The notes beneath the pieces are model-generated. The model was not told where the DNA came from and made no database searches. It was given only the letters and a program-made list of their open reading frames with translations. From the NCBI GenBank assembly GCA_029937545.1, contig JAPYPR010000005.1, positions 91,614 through 155,613 of the forward strand: a stretch of DNA of 64,000 nucleotides. Reading direction: 5' to 3'. A program made the position numbers and the translations under genes. Positions 1 to 8,684 of this stretch are shown here, one piece after another (within the stretch, counting starts at the first letter, position 1; every line of letters begins with the position of its first letter). Source of the stretch: Erythrobacter sp. GTDB lineage: Bacteria; Pseudomonadota; Alphaproteobacteria; Sphingomonadales; Sphingomonadaceae.

Positions 1-2079
1 GCGAGCGTCACCGGCATCCTCGGCTATGGCTACAATCACTACGAGCTGGTCGCGACCGAGCGCGCCGTCGTTACGCGTGATGCGGTACTCACTCGCGAAA
101 CCGCCGATTTCAGTGGTGATGCGAACCACTTGACCGTCGCAACCTACGATCTGTCGAACCTCGACCCCTACGATGCACGCTTCGCTTCGGTCGCCAACGA
201 CATTGTAAACCGGTTGCAGTCTCCCGATGTCATTGCCGTCCAGCGCGTGCAGGACGCCGACGGTCGGGGCACTGGAACCGATCTGTCGGGCCATGCGACC
301 GCCGACCGCCTGATCGAAGCGATCTTCCAGCAAACCGGCCTACGCTACGTTTATGTCGAGATCGCACCCGACGAAATCAATTCGACCGCCGGGCAGGAAA
401 ACGGCAATGTCCGCAACGGTTATCTCTATCGCCCCGACCGCGTGGAACTGGTCGAAGGGAGCCTGCAAGTCATCGACCACGCAATCTTCGATGGCACCCG
501 CAGCCCGCTGGTGGCGACCTGGAGCTTCAATGGCGAGGAAGTGACGACGATCAACGTCCATTTCACCACGCGATATGGCAGCGACCCGCTGTGGGGAGCG
601 GTGCAGGACCCGTATCATGCGGGCACGATCATGCGGACCAACCAGATTGCTGCGGTGGACGAATATATCGAAGCGATGCTCGCCGCCGACCCGGACGCCA
701 ATGTCATGCTCACCGGTAGTTTCGGCGGCTTTACCTGGGAAGCAGCGCAGCGACAGCTGACGGATGACGGGCTGCTGACCAATCTCACGAACTGGCTCGA
801 CGCGGGCGACCGTTACACCTCTATCGTCGATGGCAATACGCAGCAATTGCACCACACGCTGCTGAGTGGTGGACTGTTCTCACGCGCCGAGTACGATATC
901 GTCCATCTCAACTCGGAGTTCGCTGGTCTCGGCCGCAATTCGGCCAACGATCCGCAAGTTACGCGGTTCTATATTCCGAATGCGCCGGACAACCTGCGCC
1001 TCGCCGGCAACAGTGTGGTAGAGAACGCAGCCGCTGGCACGGTGGTCGGGCGGCTAGTGGCCGACGACACGCTTGGCGATCGGCTGACTTACGAACTGCT
1101 CGACGACGCCGGAGGCCTGTTCGGGATTAACGCCGCCACTGGCGTCATCACGACCACCGCTCCGCTGAATTTCGAAGAACTGGCGCAGTATAACCTTGAG
1201 GGCCGCGTGACGGACACGGCAGGTCTGAGCACCTCGGGAAGTTTCACTGTGTCGGTACTCGACGCCAACGAAACGCCGGTCGCGGCTGACGATAGCCTCT
1301 CGATCGTCGAGGGTGGAGTCGCGAACGATCTTGCCGCACTTCTGCTCGGCAATGATGCGGATCCGGACGGCGGTGCCTTGCGTATCCTGTCGGTCGATAC
1401 GGCCGGAACGACCGGCAGGGTGGAATTCGATCCCGAGACCCAAAGCCTGCGCTATTTTGCGCGTGGCGGGGCGATCGACGAGCTGGCTCAGGATGAAAGC
1501 CTGCTCGACACTTTCACCTATACCGTGGTGGACGCCAACGGCGCGACCCATACCGCACGCGTGACGATCACCGTCGATGGCGCGGTGGATGGCGTGACCC
1601 TGTATGGCGGGAACGGCAACGACGTGCTGCACGGCAGCGAAGGCGACGATTTTCTCTACGGCGGCAATGGCACCGACACGCTGATCGGCTACGGCGGCGA
1701 TGATTGGCTGGAGGGTGGCCGTGGCAACGACATCCTGACCGGCGGCGAGGGTTCGGATATCTTCGTAGTCGAGAAGGCCGGAGGCCACGACTTCGTCACG
1801 GATTTCGATATTCATGAAGACATGATCCACGACCGTGACGATCTGGGCCTGAAAGCCTGGTGGCTCGAGGATTACGACAACGACGGCACGCTCGATCTTA
1901 CGCTGATGTTCAACAAGGGCGCGAAGATCACCCTCGCCAATGTCTGGGACATGGTTTTTCAGGGACAGGATGGCGCGGATGTGGATGCGCTGGTGGACCA
2001 GATCGTCTTTTACCACACGACCGATGCTGGCGCGGCCGGCTTCGTCAATTTGGGTGCGGTCAACGAATTTATCGTCTGA
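1..2079 (+). CDS. Secreted RTX protein with degenerate endonuclease/exonuclease/phosphatase domain (5' truncated by window)
   Basis: The reading frame is open from base 1, so the start lies upstream of the window. The first ~40 codons look like the end of an OB-like domain found before the nuclease in ExeM/NucH-type extracellular nucleases. An endonuclease/exonuclease/phosphatase (EEP) fold follows to about base 990, then a cadherin-like/Ig-like region (about 1000-1590) and glycine-aspartate RTX repeats (about 1600-1770) such as GGNGNDVL and GGRGNDIL. RTX repeats bind calcium and usually go with type I secretion. The EEP motifs are altered: the usual LQE reads VQR, GDFN reads GSFG, and the expected DH pair reads HH. 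The domain may therefore be catalytically dead. No secretion genes are seen in the window. Confidence 0.85.
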   Translation, partial: ASVTGILGYGYNHYELVATERAVVTRDAVLTRETADFSGDANHLTVATYDLSNLDPYDARFASVANDIVNRLQSPDVIAVQRVQDADGRGTGTDLSGHATADRLIEAIFQQTGLRYVYVEIAPDEINSTAGQENGNVRNGYLYRPDRVELVEGSLQVIDHAIFDGTRSPLVATWSFNGEEVTTINVHFTTRYGSDPLWGAVQDPYHAGTIMRTNQIAAVDEYIEAMLAADPDANVMLTGSFGGFTWEAAQRQLTDDGLLTNLTNWLDAGDRYTSIVDGNTQQLHHTLLSGGLFSRAEYDIVHLNSEFAGLGRNSANDPQVTRFYIPNAPDNLRLAGNSVVENAAAGTVVGRLVADDTLGDRLTYELLDDAGGLFGINAATGVITTTAPLNFEELAQYNLEGRVTDTAGLSTSGSFTVSVLDANETPVAADDSLSIVEGGVANDLAALLLGNDADPDGGALRILSVDTAGTTGRVEFDPETQSLRYFARGGAIDELAQDESLLDTFTYTVVDANGATHTARVTITVDGAVDGVTLYGGNGNDVLHGSEGDDFLYGGNGTDTLIGYGGDDWLEGGRGNDILTGGEGSDIFVVEKAGGHDFVTDFDIHEDMIHDRDDLGLKAWWLEDYDNDGTLDLTLMFNKGAKITLANVWDMVFQGQDGADVDALVDQIVFYHTTDAGAAGFVNLGAVNEFIV
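1600..1770 (+). repeat. RTX calcium-binding nonapeptide repeats inside the secreted protein
   Basis: Five to six tandem glycine/aspartate-rich nonapeptides of the GGxGxDxLx type are encoded here. They are the typical hemolysin-type calcium-binding motif and precede a C-terminal domain of about 100 residues that would hold the type I secretion signal. Confidence 0.85.
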
Positions 2080-2127
2080 GCGCCCTGCGCCCGGTCTAGT
2101 CTAGTCTAGACGCAAAAGAGAGCTAAC

Positions 2128-2240
2128 CTGGAAGCCGGCCGGGGTGCCTACCTCGTCGGAATCGAAGCATGCGCCGACGCCGCCGGTGAACACCGTGCTG
2201 TCGCTGATGCAGTAGCCGCAGTTGCAGGCTACGCGACTGT
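2128..2240 (-). pseudogene. Fragment of YadA-type adhesin 3' end (partial duplicate of 6470-6582)
   Basis: On the minus strand this stretch encodes GYCISDSTVFTGGVGACFD followed by SDEVGTPAGFQ. It matches the last residues of the adhesin encoded at 6458-8455 (GYRISDSTVFTGGVGVGFD...GEVGARAGFQ). The first ~85 bases align to 6470-6555 without gaps and with only about six differences, at a constant offset of 4342 bases. No start codon, signal peptide or head domain is attached and the terminal stop is lost, so this is a remnant. It lies in the 288-base gap between the RTX gene and the phytase gene; nothing else is recognisable in that gap. Confidence 0.75.
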
Positions 2241-2367
2241 AACACGCATGCGGTCCCAGCTTCGCGAGAACGGCCGGGATGGGCCGGACGATAGGAAAGA
2301 GCGGCACCCGGTAGCACCGGTCGTGATCGCCGGAAATTTGCAGTCTTCCCTATCGCAGGTATTTCCG

Positions 2368-3390
2368 TCAGTCGCCCAGCGCGGTCTCGATCGCGCCGAG
2401 AGGAACGAGCTTGAAGTTCTGCGCCCCCGTGGCGTTGATCCCGTCTTGCGCGACGAAGAGCCCGCCGGGGAAATTCGGCCCGAAATCTCCGCGCCTGGCC
2501 TCGATGCCGTCGGTCTCTTCGGTGCTGCCGAACCGGCCTTCCCCGATGCGGAACCGACCGGCAGGCAGCACGTCTGGCAGGCTATAGCGCATGTAAGTGT
2601 TGTCGCCCTGGCTCGAGGCATAGAGCCAGCCACCGGCCGCGCCTTCGGGCACCAACGCCAAACCCTCGAGGTCCGCTACGAGATTGCGATTGTCGACCCG
2701 CGCGACCAGTTCGCCCTCCGTACGACCGGAAGCGAAGCGCCAAATGCCGCCAGCCTCCTCGCCGATAAAGAGGGTGCCGTCGCGCGCATCGATAGCGCAG
2801 CCTTCGGGCTGGCTTGGAACATTCATGGTGCGCAGCTGCCGGATGGTTGGCTGCGCACCCAGTGTGATGGTCCATTCGCCGATATTGCCTTCCTTCGGAA
2901 CCGTGTAAACGACGAGTCCGCCATCGGAAGCGCGATACCCGCAGATGCCGTAGGCTTCACCCGGACCGGCGGCGAGCGTTGCGAGAGGCACCAGTTCCGC
3001 GGCGTCCGTATCCAGCCGGAACAGGGCGATCTTGCCATTCGCTAGGTCCGAGCGATCGCTGGCAAAGACGATGATCCCTTCGTTTCCCATATCGACCAGA
3101 TCGACATTGTTCAGACCCGGCTGCGCGTGGAAGCCACGGATCGCGCCGTCCAGGCCGTAAACATAGAGTCCGCCTTTTTTGTCAGTAGCGACGATCAGGC
3201 TATCCGCTGGCGAAGCTGCGTTGCGCCAGATCGCCGGATCGTCGGCCGCATCTTCATTGGCCGTGCCAACGGGTTCGGTTTCGGCGACCGCGTAGACCGG
3301 CGTAGCGGGATTGCCCATCACGGGAATCGTGGCGCAGGCAGCAGCGACCGCGAGGGTGGAGAGGGCGAAAAAAGTGAAACCGCTACGCAT
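2368..3390 (-). CDS. Beta-propeller 3-phytase, exported
   Basis: A 340-residue protein of the beta-propeller phytase family, which hydrolyses phytate (inositol hexakisphosphate) to free phosphate in a calcium-dependent way. The family signature near the N-terminus is visible as DAADDPAIW, followed by ATDKKGGLYVY and repeated blade-like segments. The N-terminus is a signal sequence with a cysteine after AVAAA, so it may be a lipoprotein of the cell envelope. Its ATG overlaps the TGA of the upstream TBDR gene (ATGA at 3388-3391 region), so both are translated from one message. The pairing suggests the receptor takes up phytate or its breakdown products, but the substrate is inferred. Confidence 0.9.
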   Translation of the reverse strand: MRSGFTFFALSTLAVAAACATIPVMGNPATPVYAVAETEPVGTANEDAADDPAIWRNAASPADSLIVATDKKGGLYVYGLDGAIRGFHAQPGLNNVDLVDMGNEGIIVFASDRSDLANGKIALFRLDTDAAELVPLATLAAGPGEAYGICGYRASDGGLVVYTVPKEGNIGEWTITLGAQPTIRQLRTMNVPSQPEGCAIDARDGTLFIGEEAGGIWRFASGRTEGELVARVDNRNLVADLEGLALVPEGAAGGWLYASSQGDNTYMRYSLPDVLPAGRFRIGEGRFGSTEETDGIEARRGDFGPNFPGGLFVAQDGINATGAQNFKLVPLGAIETALGD

Positions 3391-6215
3391 CAGAACGTCA
3401 TCCTCACGCCTGCCTTCATGGTCCAGTTATATTCCTCGTACTGGTAGATATTCCGCCGTCCGCCGAGCGTGTTGTAAGCGAAATACTTCCCATCGGTGAT
3501 GTTCACCCATTCATAGAACAGCTGGAGCCCGTCGGCGACGCGATATTTGGCCGACAGGTCGAGCTGGAAGTGATCGTCGACATAGCGGTCGAGCGCAGGC
3601 TCGCTGCCGAGCTCATCGAGATATTTGTCGCGATAGGTGCCCGACAGGCGGACATCGACCAGACCCTTGTCGTAGCCGACCGAAACATTGCCGGTATGCT
3701 TGCTGGTCGAGGGCAGCGGAATGTCGCGCGGGCCGTCGGCCGCCACCAGCGTCACCGCACCGTCCGCATCGGTATAGGTGTAATTCGCCTGCACCAGAAA
3801 CCCGTCGAGCGCGCCGGTGAAGGCCTGCGCGAAGCCCAGCTCGAAACCGAAGACCTCGGCCTTGTCGCCGTTGAACCAGATTGTCGCTTCATCGAAGGGT
3901 ACGCCGCGGAAGCTTCCGTTGAACGGCGCATCGTCGGCCTCGAATACGGTCTCGACGAAGAAATCCTCGATGTTCTTGTAAAAAGCGGAGGCATAAATCG
4001 CGCCATTGTCGGTCATATAATATTCGACTGCCGCATCCACGTTCCAGGCTTCTGCGGGAAGCAGACCGGGATTGCCGAACTCGCCCTCGCGCTCCCCGTC
4101 ATCGGCTTCTTCCACGGCCACCCGAGGTGCCTGCTGGAAGGGGCCGGGCCGCACGATAGAGCGGTAGCCCGCGGCGCGCAGAATCAGGTCCGGCGCGGCT
4201 TCGAAGCGCAGATTGAGGCTGGGCAGCCAGTGATCGTAATCCTTGTCGATCGAAACCGGGCTGACCAGCACCACGTCGTCGGTGGCGATCGTGCCATCGG
4301 GCAGCGTTCCGTCTTCCTCGACCAGCAGCACATCGTTGCCACTGAGCGTGTTGGACGTGTTCTCGTACCGCACGCCGCCGATCACGGTCAGCGTGGAGCT
4401 GTCCCAACGACCGAGTAGATAGCCTGCAAGGATGTCTTCCTCCACCACGAAATCCTCGACTGCACTGTCGAAGGCGCTGTCGATCTCCTGCAATTCGAAA
4501 CTGTCGAAGTTGCGCAGGAAAAAGTCGGTCGCCGCGGTGAAACCGGGAAGCGGACCGATGTTGGCGATCCGATAGGTCGGGTCTTCGCCCAGCGCGTCCG
4601 CCAGCGCGTAGTCGTCAAGCTCGTAGAACTCGACGGTGCCGTTGAAGCTCTTTTCCCGCCAGCGGCCCTTGGCTCCGGCCTGCACCGTGAACTCGCCATT
4701 GTCGCCGACGAAGCGGCGCCCAAGGTCGAATTTGGCCGAGTATTCTTCGTCCTGCGAATCCGACAGCACGACGTATTCGACGTCGTTGAGCTCGTAAGCC
4801 GAGGGGTTGAAGAAGTCGCCAGGGTTGGCGAGGACGGAGTAAAGCGGCACTCGCTCGTCAGCCAAATCGAAGCCCAGTCGCAGCCCTTCCGCTTCGTATT
4901 CACGCTCGAACTGGGTCGGATCGATGCTGCCGTTTTCGCGCTCGCTCGATTTCGCCCAGCTGCCGGAGTATTCGGCGAACCAATCGCCCCAATCGCTTTC
5001 GCCGCCCAAGACCACGCTGCGGATCTTCTGGCGTTCAAAGCGATCCTTGATGTCGCGCTCGACCACGATGGCCTCATCGTCGTCATAGACCAGCTGGTCG
5101 CTCGTGCCCGATGCGCCTGCGTCACCGAGGTCGAAGGTCAGGCGACGGCGGAATTCCTGATCGTCGAACTGGCTGTAGATGCCGCGGACATACAGCTCCG
5201 TGCTGTCGCCTGCACGAAAGTCGAGGCCCAGCGTAGCGCTGATTCGCTCGCGCTCCACATCGTAGTCGCGATACTGGAATTCCTCGGCATAGACGAGACC
5301 GTCGTCGAGTTCCCAATCGTCCGCTTCGATATTGTCGGTTTCGAACGTGCGCTTGTAATAGGACAGGCCGCCCGACACACCGAAATTGTCGCCAAGGCGC
5401 GCAGAGAAATCCACGCTGCCCTTGGGGCTCACTTCGTCGGCAAGCTCGTTGTAGCTGCCTTCCAGCTTGACGGTCAGCAGGTCCCGCTTGCGGTCGAAAG
5501 CACTGGTTGTCTCGATCTCGACCGATGCGCCGATCGTATCGGCATCCATGTCGGGAGTGAGCGACTTTTTCACCTCGATCGATTCGATGATGTCGGACGA
5601 CACCACGTCGAGCGCGACGGCACGAATGTCGTTTTCGGGCGAAGGCAGCCGCACGCCGTTGAGCGAGGTGGCGTTCAGGCTGGGGCTGAGGCCGCGGATG
5701 GAGACGAAGCGGCCCTCGCCCTGATCATTCAGCACGTTGATGCCGGGCAGGCGGCGAAGGCTCTCGGCCACGTTCTGGTCGGGAAACTGGCCGATGGCAT
5801 CGCGAGTCAGCACGTCGGAAACCGTGTCGTTTTGGCGCTTGCGCGAAAGGGCGCTGGAAAGGTTGGCGGCCTGGCCGATGACCAGGATCTCGTTATCTCC
5901 GAAGCCGCTCAGCGCCACATCGGCTCGCACGGTCCCCGTCGCGGGCACCGTCACGCTCTGCGTCCGGGTCTCCGCGCCGACATAGCTGACTTCCAGCGTA
6001 TAGCTTCCGGCAGGTACCTCGTTGAAGCGGAACGATCCATCGCGCTCGGTCGTGGTAACGCGGTCGAGCTCGACGATGCGCACCTGGGCCGAACGAAGCG
6101 CGATCGTCTGGCTCGCATCGCCGACCGAGCCGACCACTTCTCCGGCCTGCGCCAGCGTGGGGATGGTAGCAACGGCGAACGCCGCGCCGGCGAGAAGCGA
6201 TTTCCTGATATTCAT
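3390..6215 (-). CDS. TonB-dependent receptor with N-terminal carboxypeptidase-like domain, phytase-linked
   Basis: A 941-residue outer-membrane receptor of the Caulobacter-type TBDR group (TIGR01782-like). The start MNIRKSLLAG at 6215 is chosen because a GGAGGG ribosome-binding site lies just upstream (minus strand) and a clear signal peptide ending in LAQA follows. Next come a carboxypeptidase-like beta-sandwich domain (about residues 25-105, with VRIVELDRVTTTERDGSF), a plug domain containing RRLPGINVLNDQGEGRFVSI-type sequence (about 120-270), and a beta-barrel ending in an aromatic residue (F). The phytase gene begins in its stop codon. An AT-richer leader of ~165 bases (6216-6380) separates it from the adhesin terminator; no convincing Pho box was found there. 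Confidence 0.92.
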   Translation of the reverse strand: MNIRKSLLAGAAFAVATIPTLAQAGEVVGSVGDASQTIALRSAQVRIVELDRVTTTERDGSFRFNEVPAGSYTLEVSYVGAETRTQSVTVPATGTVRADVALSGFGDNEILVIGQAANLSSALSRKRQNDTVSDVLTRDAIGQFPDQNVAESLRRLPGINVLNDQGEGRFVSIRGLSPSLNATSLNGVRLPSPENDIRAVALDVVSSDIIESIEVKKSLTPDMDADTIGASVEIETTSAFDRKRDLLTVKLEGSYNELADEVSPKGSVDFSARLGDNFGVSGGLSYYKRTFETDNIEADDWELDDGLVYAEEFQYRDYDVERERISATLGLDFRAGDSTELYVRGIYSQFDDQEFRRRLTFDLGDAGASGTSDQLVYDDDEAIVVERDIKDRFERQKIRSVVLGGESDWGDWFAEYSGSWAKSSERENGSIDPTQFEREYEAEGLRLGFDLADERVPLYSVLANPGDFFNPSAYELNDVEYVVLSDSQDEEYSAKFDLGRRFVGDNGEFTVQAGAKGRWREKSFNGTVEFYELDDYALADALGEDPTYRIANIGPLPGFTAATDFFLRNFDSFELQEIDSAFDSAVEDFVVEEDILAGYLLGRWDSSTLTVIGGVRYENTSNTLSGNDVLLVEEDGTLPDGTIATDDVVLVSPVSIDKDYDHWLPSLNLRFEAAPDLILRAAGYRSIVRPGPFQQAPRVAVEEADDGEREGEFGNPGLLPAEAWNVDAAVEYYMTDNGAIYASAFYKNIEDFFVETVFEADDAPFNGSFRGVPFDEATIWFNGDKAEVFGFELGFAQAFTGALDGFLVQANYTYTDADGAVTLVAADGPRDIPLPSTSKHTGNVSVGYDKGLVDVRLSGTYRDKYLDELGSEPALDRYVDDHFQLDLSAKYRVADGLQLFYEWVNITDGKYFAYNTLGGRRNIYQYEEYNWTMKAGVRMTF

Positions 6216-6380
6216 TGAAGCCCTCCAAGGTATTTGAAGGGCGCTTAGGAGTCTTGTTTGACTGCATGATTGCCGCCCGGAGGCAAACACGTTGCAGTCA
6301 CGCCAAACTGGTCACGCGAATGCAACACCGTCCAAGGCCATTCGGACCACGAGCGCTTCTTCCCCATTCATTTGCTGACG

Positions 6381-6416
6381 AAAAAAGGGGCGGAGCGCTT
6401 CTCGCGCCCCGCCCTC
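6381..6416 (-). terminator. Rho-independent terminator of the adhesin gene
   Basis: Read on the minus strand, a GC-rich hairpin (GGGGCG ... CGCCCC) is followed by a run of six T (A-run at 6381-6386 on the plus strand). It lies about 45 bases beyond the adhesin stop codon. A second hairpin (arms 6423-6430 and 6439-6446) sits between it and the stop. Confidence 0.75.
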
Positions 6417-6457
6417 CTTGCTGGTCCGCAGGGAAGCTTGCGGACCGGACCTGGCGC

Positions 6458-8455
6458 TTACCAGGAAGCCTGGAAGCCGGCCCGGGCGCCTACCTCGCCG
6501 GAGTCGAAGCCTACGCCGACGCCGCCGGTGAACACCGTGCTGTCGCTGATGCGGTAACCAAAGCTGGCCGAACCCGCGACGCGCTCGTTGAAGTAGCCGA
6601 AGCCCCCGGCCATGCCGAAGGTCTTGCCCGGCATGATGATCGGCGATTCCAGCGCCAGCGCCAGCGCGACGCCTTCATTGGCGCGCCGGGCCTGAGTGTT
6701 ATTCTCGTCCGCTAGGTCGAACAGGATGCTCGTCTGGTTCTGGAGGTCCGAGATCGCTGCCGAATTGGCCGCTATGGCGCCGGTGTTGTTGGCGACCAGC
6801 ATCGAGTTGGTCATGATCGCTGCCGAGTTGGCCTGCACGTCGCTGAAGCTGGCAAGATTGCTCGTGCCGTTGGAGCTGCTGACGCCGAGCGTGCCGTTGG
6901 CATCCGCCGTGACGAAGGCGATCGGGCCGACCTGCGAACCGCTGCTCGCGCCGAGCGAGGCGACGACCACCTGGCCGTCGTTCGTGGCGATCGCACCGTT
7001 ACCGATGGCGACCGAGTTCGCACCCGAGGCTACTGCCTCGTTGCCCATCGCGATCGCACCGTCGCCGCTGGCTGCGGCTGCTTCACCGATCGCGACCGAG
7101 CGGACGCCCGATGCATTGGCGAGATGGCCCAGCGCGGTGGCGCGTTCGGCCCCTGCGCTCGACTGCCAGCCATAGGCGGTCGCGCCCGGACCAGTGGCGA
7201 CGCTCTCTCCGCCGACCGCGGTGGTCGAGTTGCCCATCGCCATGGCAGTGTCGCCGATGGCGAGTGCGTCGACGCCGTTGGCGACGGCTTCGTTACCGAT
7301 GGCGGTGCTGAAGTCGGTCTGCGCATCGGCATTCTCGCCGACCGCTACCGAGCGGACACCCTGCGCCGTGGCGAGGTGGCCGACAGCCGTGGCACGCTCT
7401 GCGCCGGCAACCGACTGCCAGCCGAAAGCGCTCGCGCCCGGACCGGTGGCAACGCTCTCGCCGCCGATGGCCGAGGTGGACGGACCGCTCGCGCTGGCGG
7501 TAAAGCCGACTGCGAGGGCATCTTCGCCGTCTGCCGTGGCCAAGCCGCCGACAGCAGTGGCGCCGAGGCCGGTTGCCTGGGCGTCTGCACCGAGCGAGGC
7601 GGAGTAGACGCCGTCCGCAACTGCGCCGTCGCCGTCGCCGTCGCCATCGCTACCGATCGAAATCGCACCGACCTGGCGTGCTTCTGCGTCGCCGCCGATC
7701 GCGATGCCGGCATCGTCGGTCGCCAGAGCGCCGAATGCGCCGCCGTCGGTGTTGCCGCCGATGGCGATGCCGCCGCGACCCTGGGCCGCTGCCGCTTCAC
7801 CCACGGCCACCGAAGCGAAGCCGTCGGAAATGGCGAGATGGCCGAGCGCGGTCGAGCGCTCTGCATTGGCGCGAGCTTGCCAGCCATAGGCCGAGGCACC
7901 CGGACCGGTCGCGACACTCTCGCCGCCGACTGCGGTGGTGGAATTACCCATCGCCATCGCGCTGTCGCCCACTGCCAGTGCATCGACGCCATTAGCTACG
8001 GATTCGTTACCGATGGCGGTGCTGAAGTCGGTCTGCGCATCGGCATTCTCGCCGACTGCGGTCGAACGCTCGCCCTGAGCGGTGGCAAGGTGGCCGACAG
8101 CCGTGGCGCGCTCGCCGGTCGCTTCAGAGCGCCAACCGATGGCGCTGGCCCCCGGACCTTCGGCGAAAGCTTCGCCGCCGATCGCCGTGGTTGACGGGCC
8201 GCGAGCCGTGGCGGGCGCGGTACCCTCGTCGTCGCTGCCGACGGCGACGGCATCGGTGCCGTCCGCGATGGCACCGGTGCCGACGGCAACGCCGCCGTCG
8301 CCGGTCGTGGTCGCATCGGTGCCGCACTCGGTCGAGTTAGTGTTCGCGTCGTTGCATTCGGGCGTCTCGTCGGCCTGTGCGGACGTTGCCATTGCGAACA
8401 TCGCAGTGCCGGCGAGCAGCGCGGCTGCCAGGTGGGTGTTGGTTGTCTTGATCAT
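6458..8455 (-). CDS. YadA-like trimeric autotransporter adhesin
   Basis: A 665-residue type Vc autotransporter. Residues 1-28 form a signal peptide (ATSAQA/DE). Residues ~50-490 are YadA-head repeats of the form AxAxGxxAxAxGxxSxAxG, predicted to build a left-handed trimeric beta-roll. A short coiled stalk (about 515-600) leads to the C-terminal YadA anchor of about 60 residues, which ends in tryptophan as outer-membrane barrels often do. The head holds two long copies of a 141-residue unit (residues 86-226 and 324-464). The protein should act in adhesion or autoaggregation. It stands alone; the sigma/anti-sigma pair upstream could control it, but no matching promoter was identified. A partial copy of its 3' end lies at 2128-2240. 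Confidence 0.9.
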   Translation of the reverse strand: MIKTTNTHLAAALLAGTAMFAMATSAQADETPECNDANTNSTECGTDATTTGDGGVAVGTGAIADGTDAVAVGSDDEGTAPATARGPSTTAIGGEAFAEGPGASAIGWRSEATGERATAVGHLATAQGERSTAVGENADAQTDFSTAIGNESVANGVDALAVGDSAMAMGNSTTAVGGESVATGPGASAYGWQARANAERSTALGHLAISDGFASVAVGEAAAAQGRGGIAIGGNTDGGAFGALATDDAGIAIGGDAEARQVGAISIGSDGDGDGDGAVADGVYSASLGADAQATGLGATAVGGLATADGEDALAVGFTASASGPSTSAIGGESVATGPGASAFGWQSVAGAERATAVGHLATAQGVRSVAVGENADAQTDFSTAIGNEAVANGVDALAIGDTAMAMGNSTTAVGGESVATGPGATAYGWQSSAGAERATALGHLANASGVRSVAIGEAAAASGDGAIAMGNEAVASGANSVAIGNGAIATNDGQVVVASLGASSGSQVGPIAFVTADANGTLGVSSSNGTSNLASFSDVQANSAAIMTNSMLVANNTGAIAANSAAISDLQNQTSILFDLADENNTQARRANEGVALALALESPIIMPGKTFGMAGGFGYFNERVAGSASFGYRISDSTVFTGGVGVGFDSGEVGARAGFQASW
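7064..7486 (-). repeat. 423-bp internal repeat of adhesin head, copy B
   Basis: Encodes residues 324-464 of the adhesin. It is near-identical in protein to residues 86-226. Within the unit, a sub-unit starting G-x-ST-x-A-x-GGES and ending GHLA recurs every 84 residues (starts at 86, 170, 324 and 408), so the head grew by two rounds of duplication. Confidence 0.85.
7778..8200 (-). repeat. 423-bp internal repeat of adhesin head, copy A
   Basis: Encodes residues 86-226 of the adhesin. Between copy A and copy B lies a ~97-residue spacer that includes an acidic run GSDGDGDGDGAVADG. Confidence 0.85.
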
Positions 8456-8658
8456 GTGCTTTCTTCCTTTTCGGACCAGAAAGCCGATCTGCGCGGGTCA
8501 TCCCCTCCCACAGCAGACGACGATCGCCATCCGGGCTGCGCGAAGACCTGCGGGTCTCGGCTGCCGTCCCGACCGGGACAGCGCGCGCAGCTACCCGGAC
8601 GGTGCCCGATCGGATGCACCGCGGATGAACAGAATTCTCGGAAAAGCGGTAAGCTATT

Positions 8659-8677
8659 GTTTCTTTAAGAAAGAAAC
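8659..8677 (-). terminator. AT-rich hairpin after the anti-sigma gene
   Basis: Perfect inverted repeat GTTTCTTT / AAAGAAAC with a 3-base loop, just beyond the anti-sigma stop at 8685. It is unusual in this GC-rich setting. It could be a weak terminator or a binding site; there is no long T tract. Confidence 0.35.
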
Positions 8678-8684
8678 TGCAGCG

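Noticed and set aside
340..2016. Long open frames on the minus strand opposite the RTX gene
   Set aside because: They mirror the codon pattern of the plus-strand gene and resemble no protein; high GC content keeps antisense frames open throughout the window.
6216..6380. Possible Pho box upstream of the receptor-phytase operon
   Set aside because: Two GTGAC half-sites occur on the minus strand, but they are 14 bases apart instead of 11 and do not fit CTGTCAT, so phosphate control is not supported by sequence.
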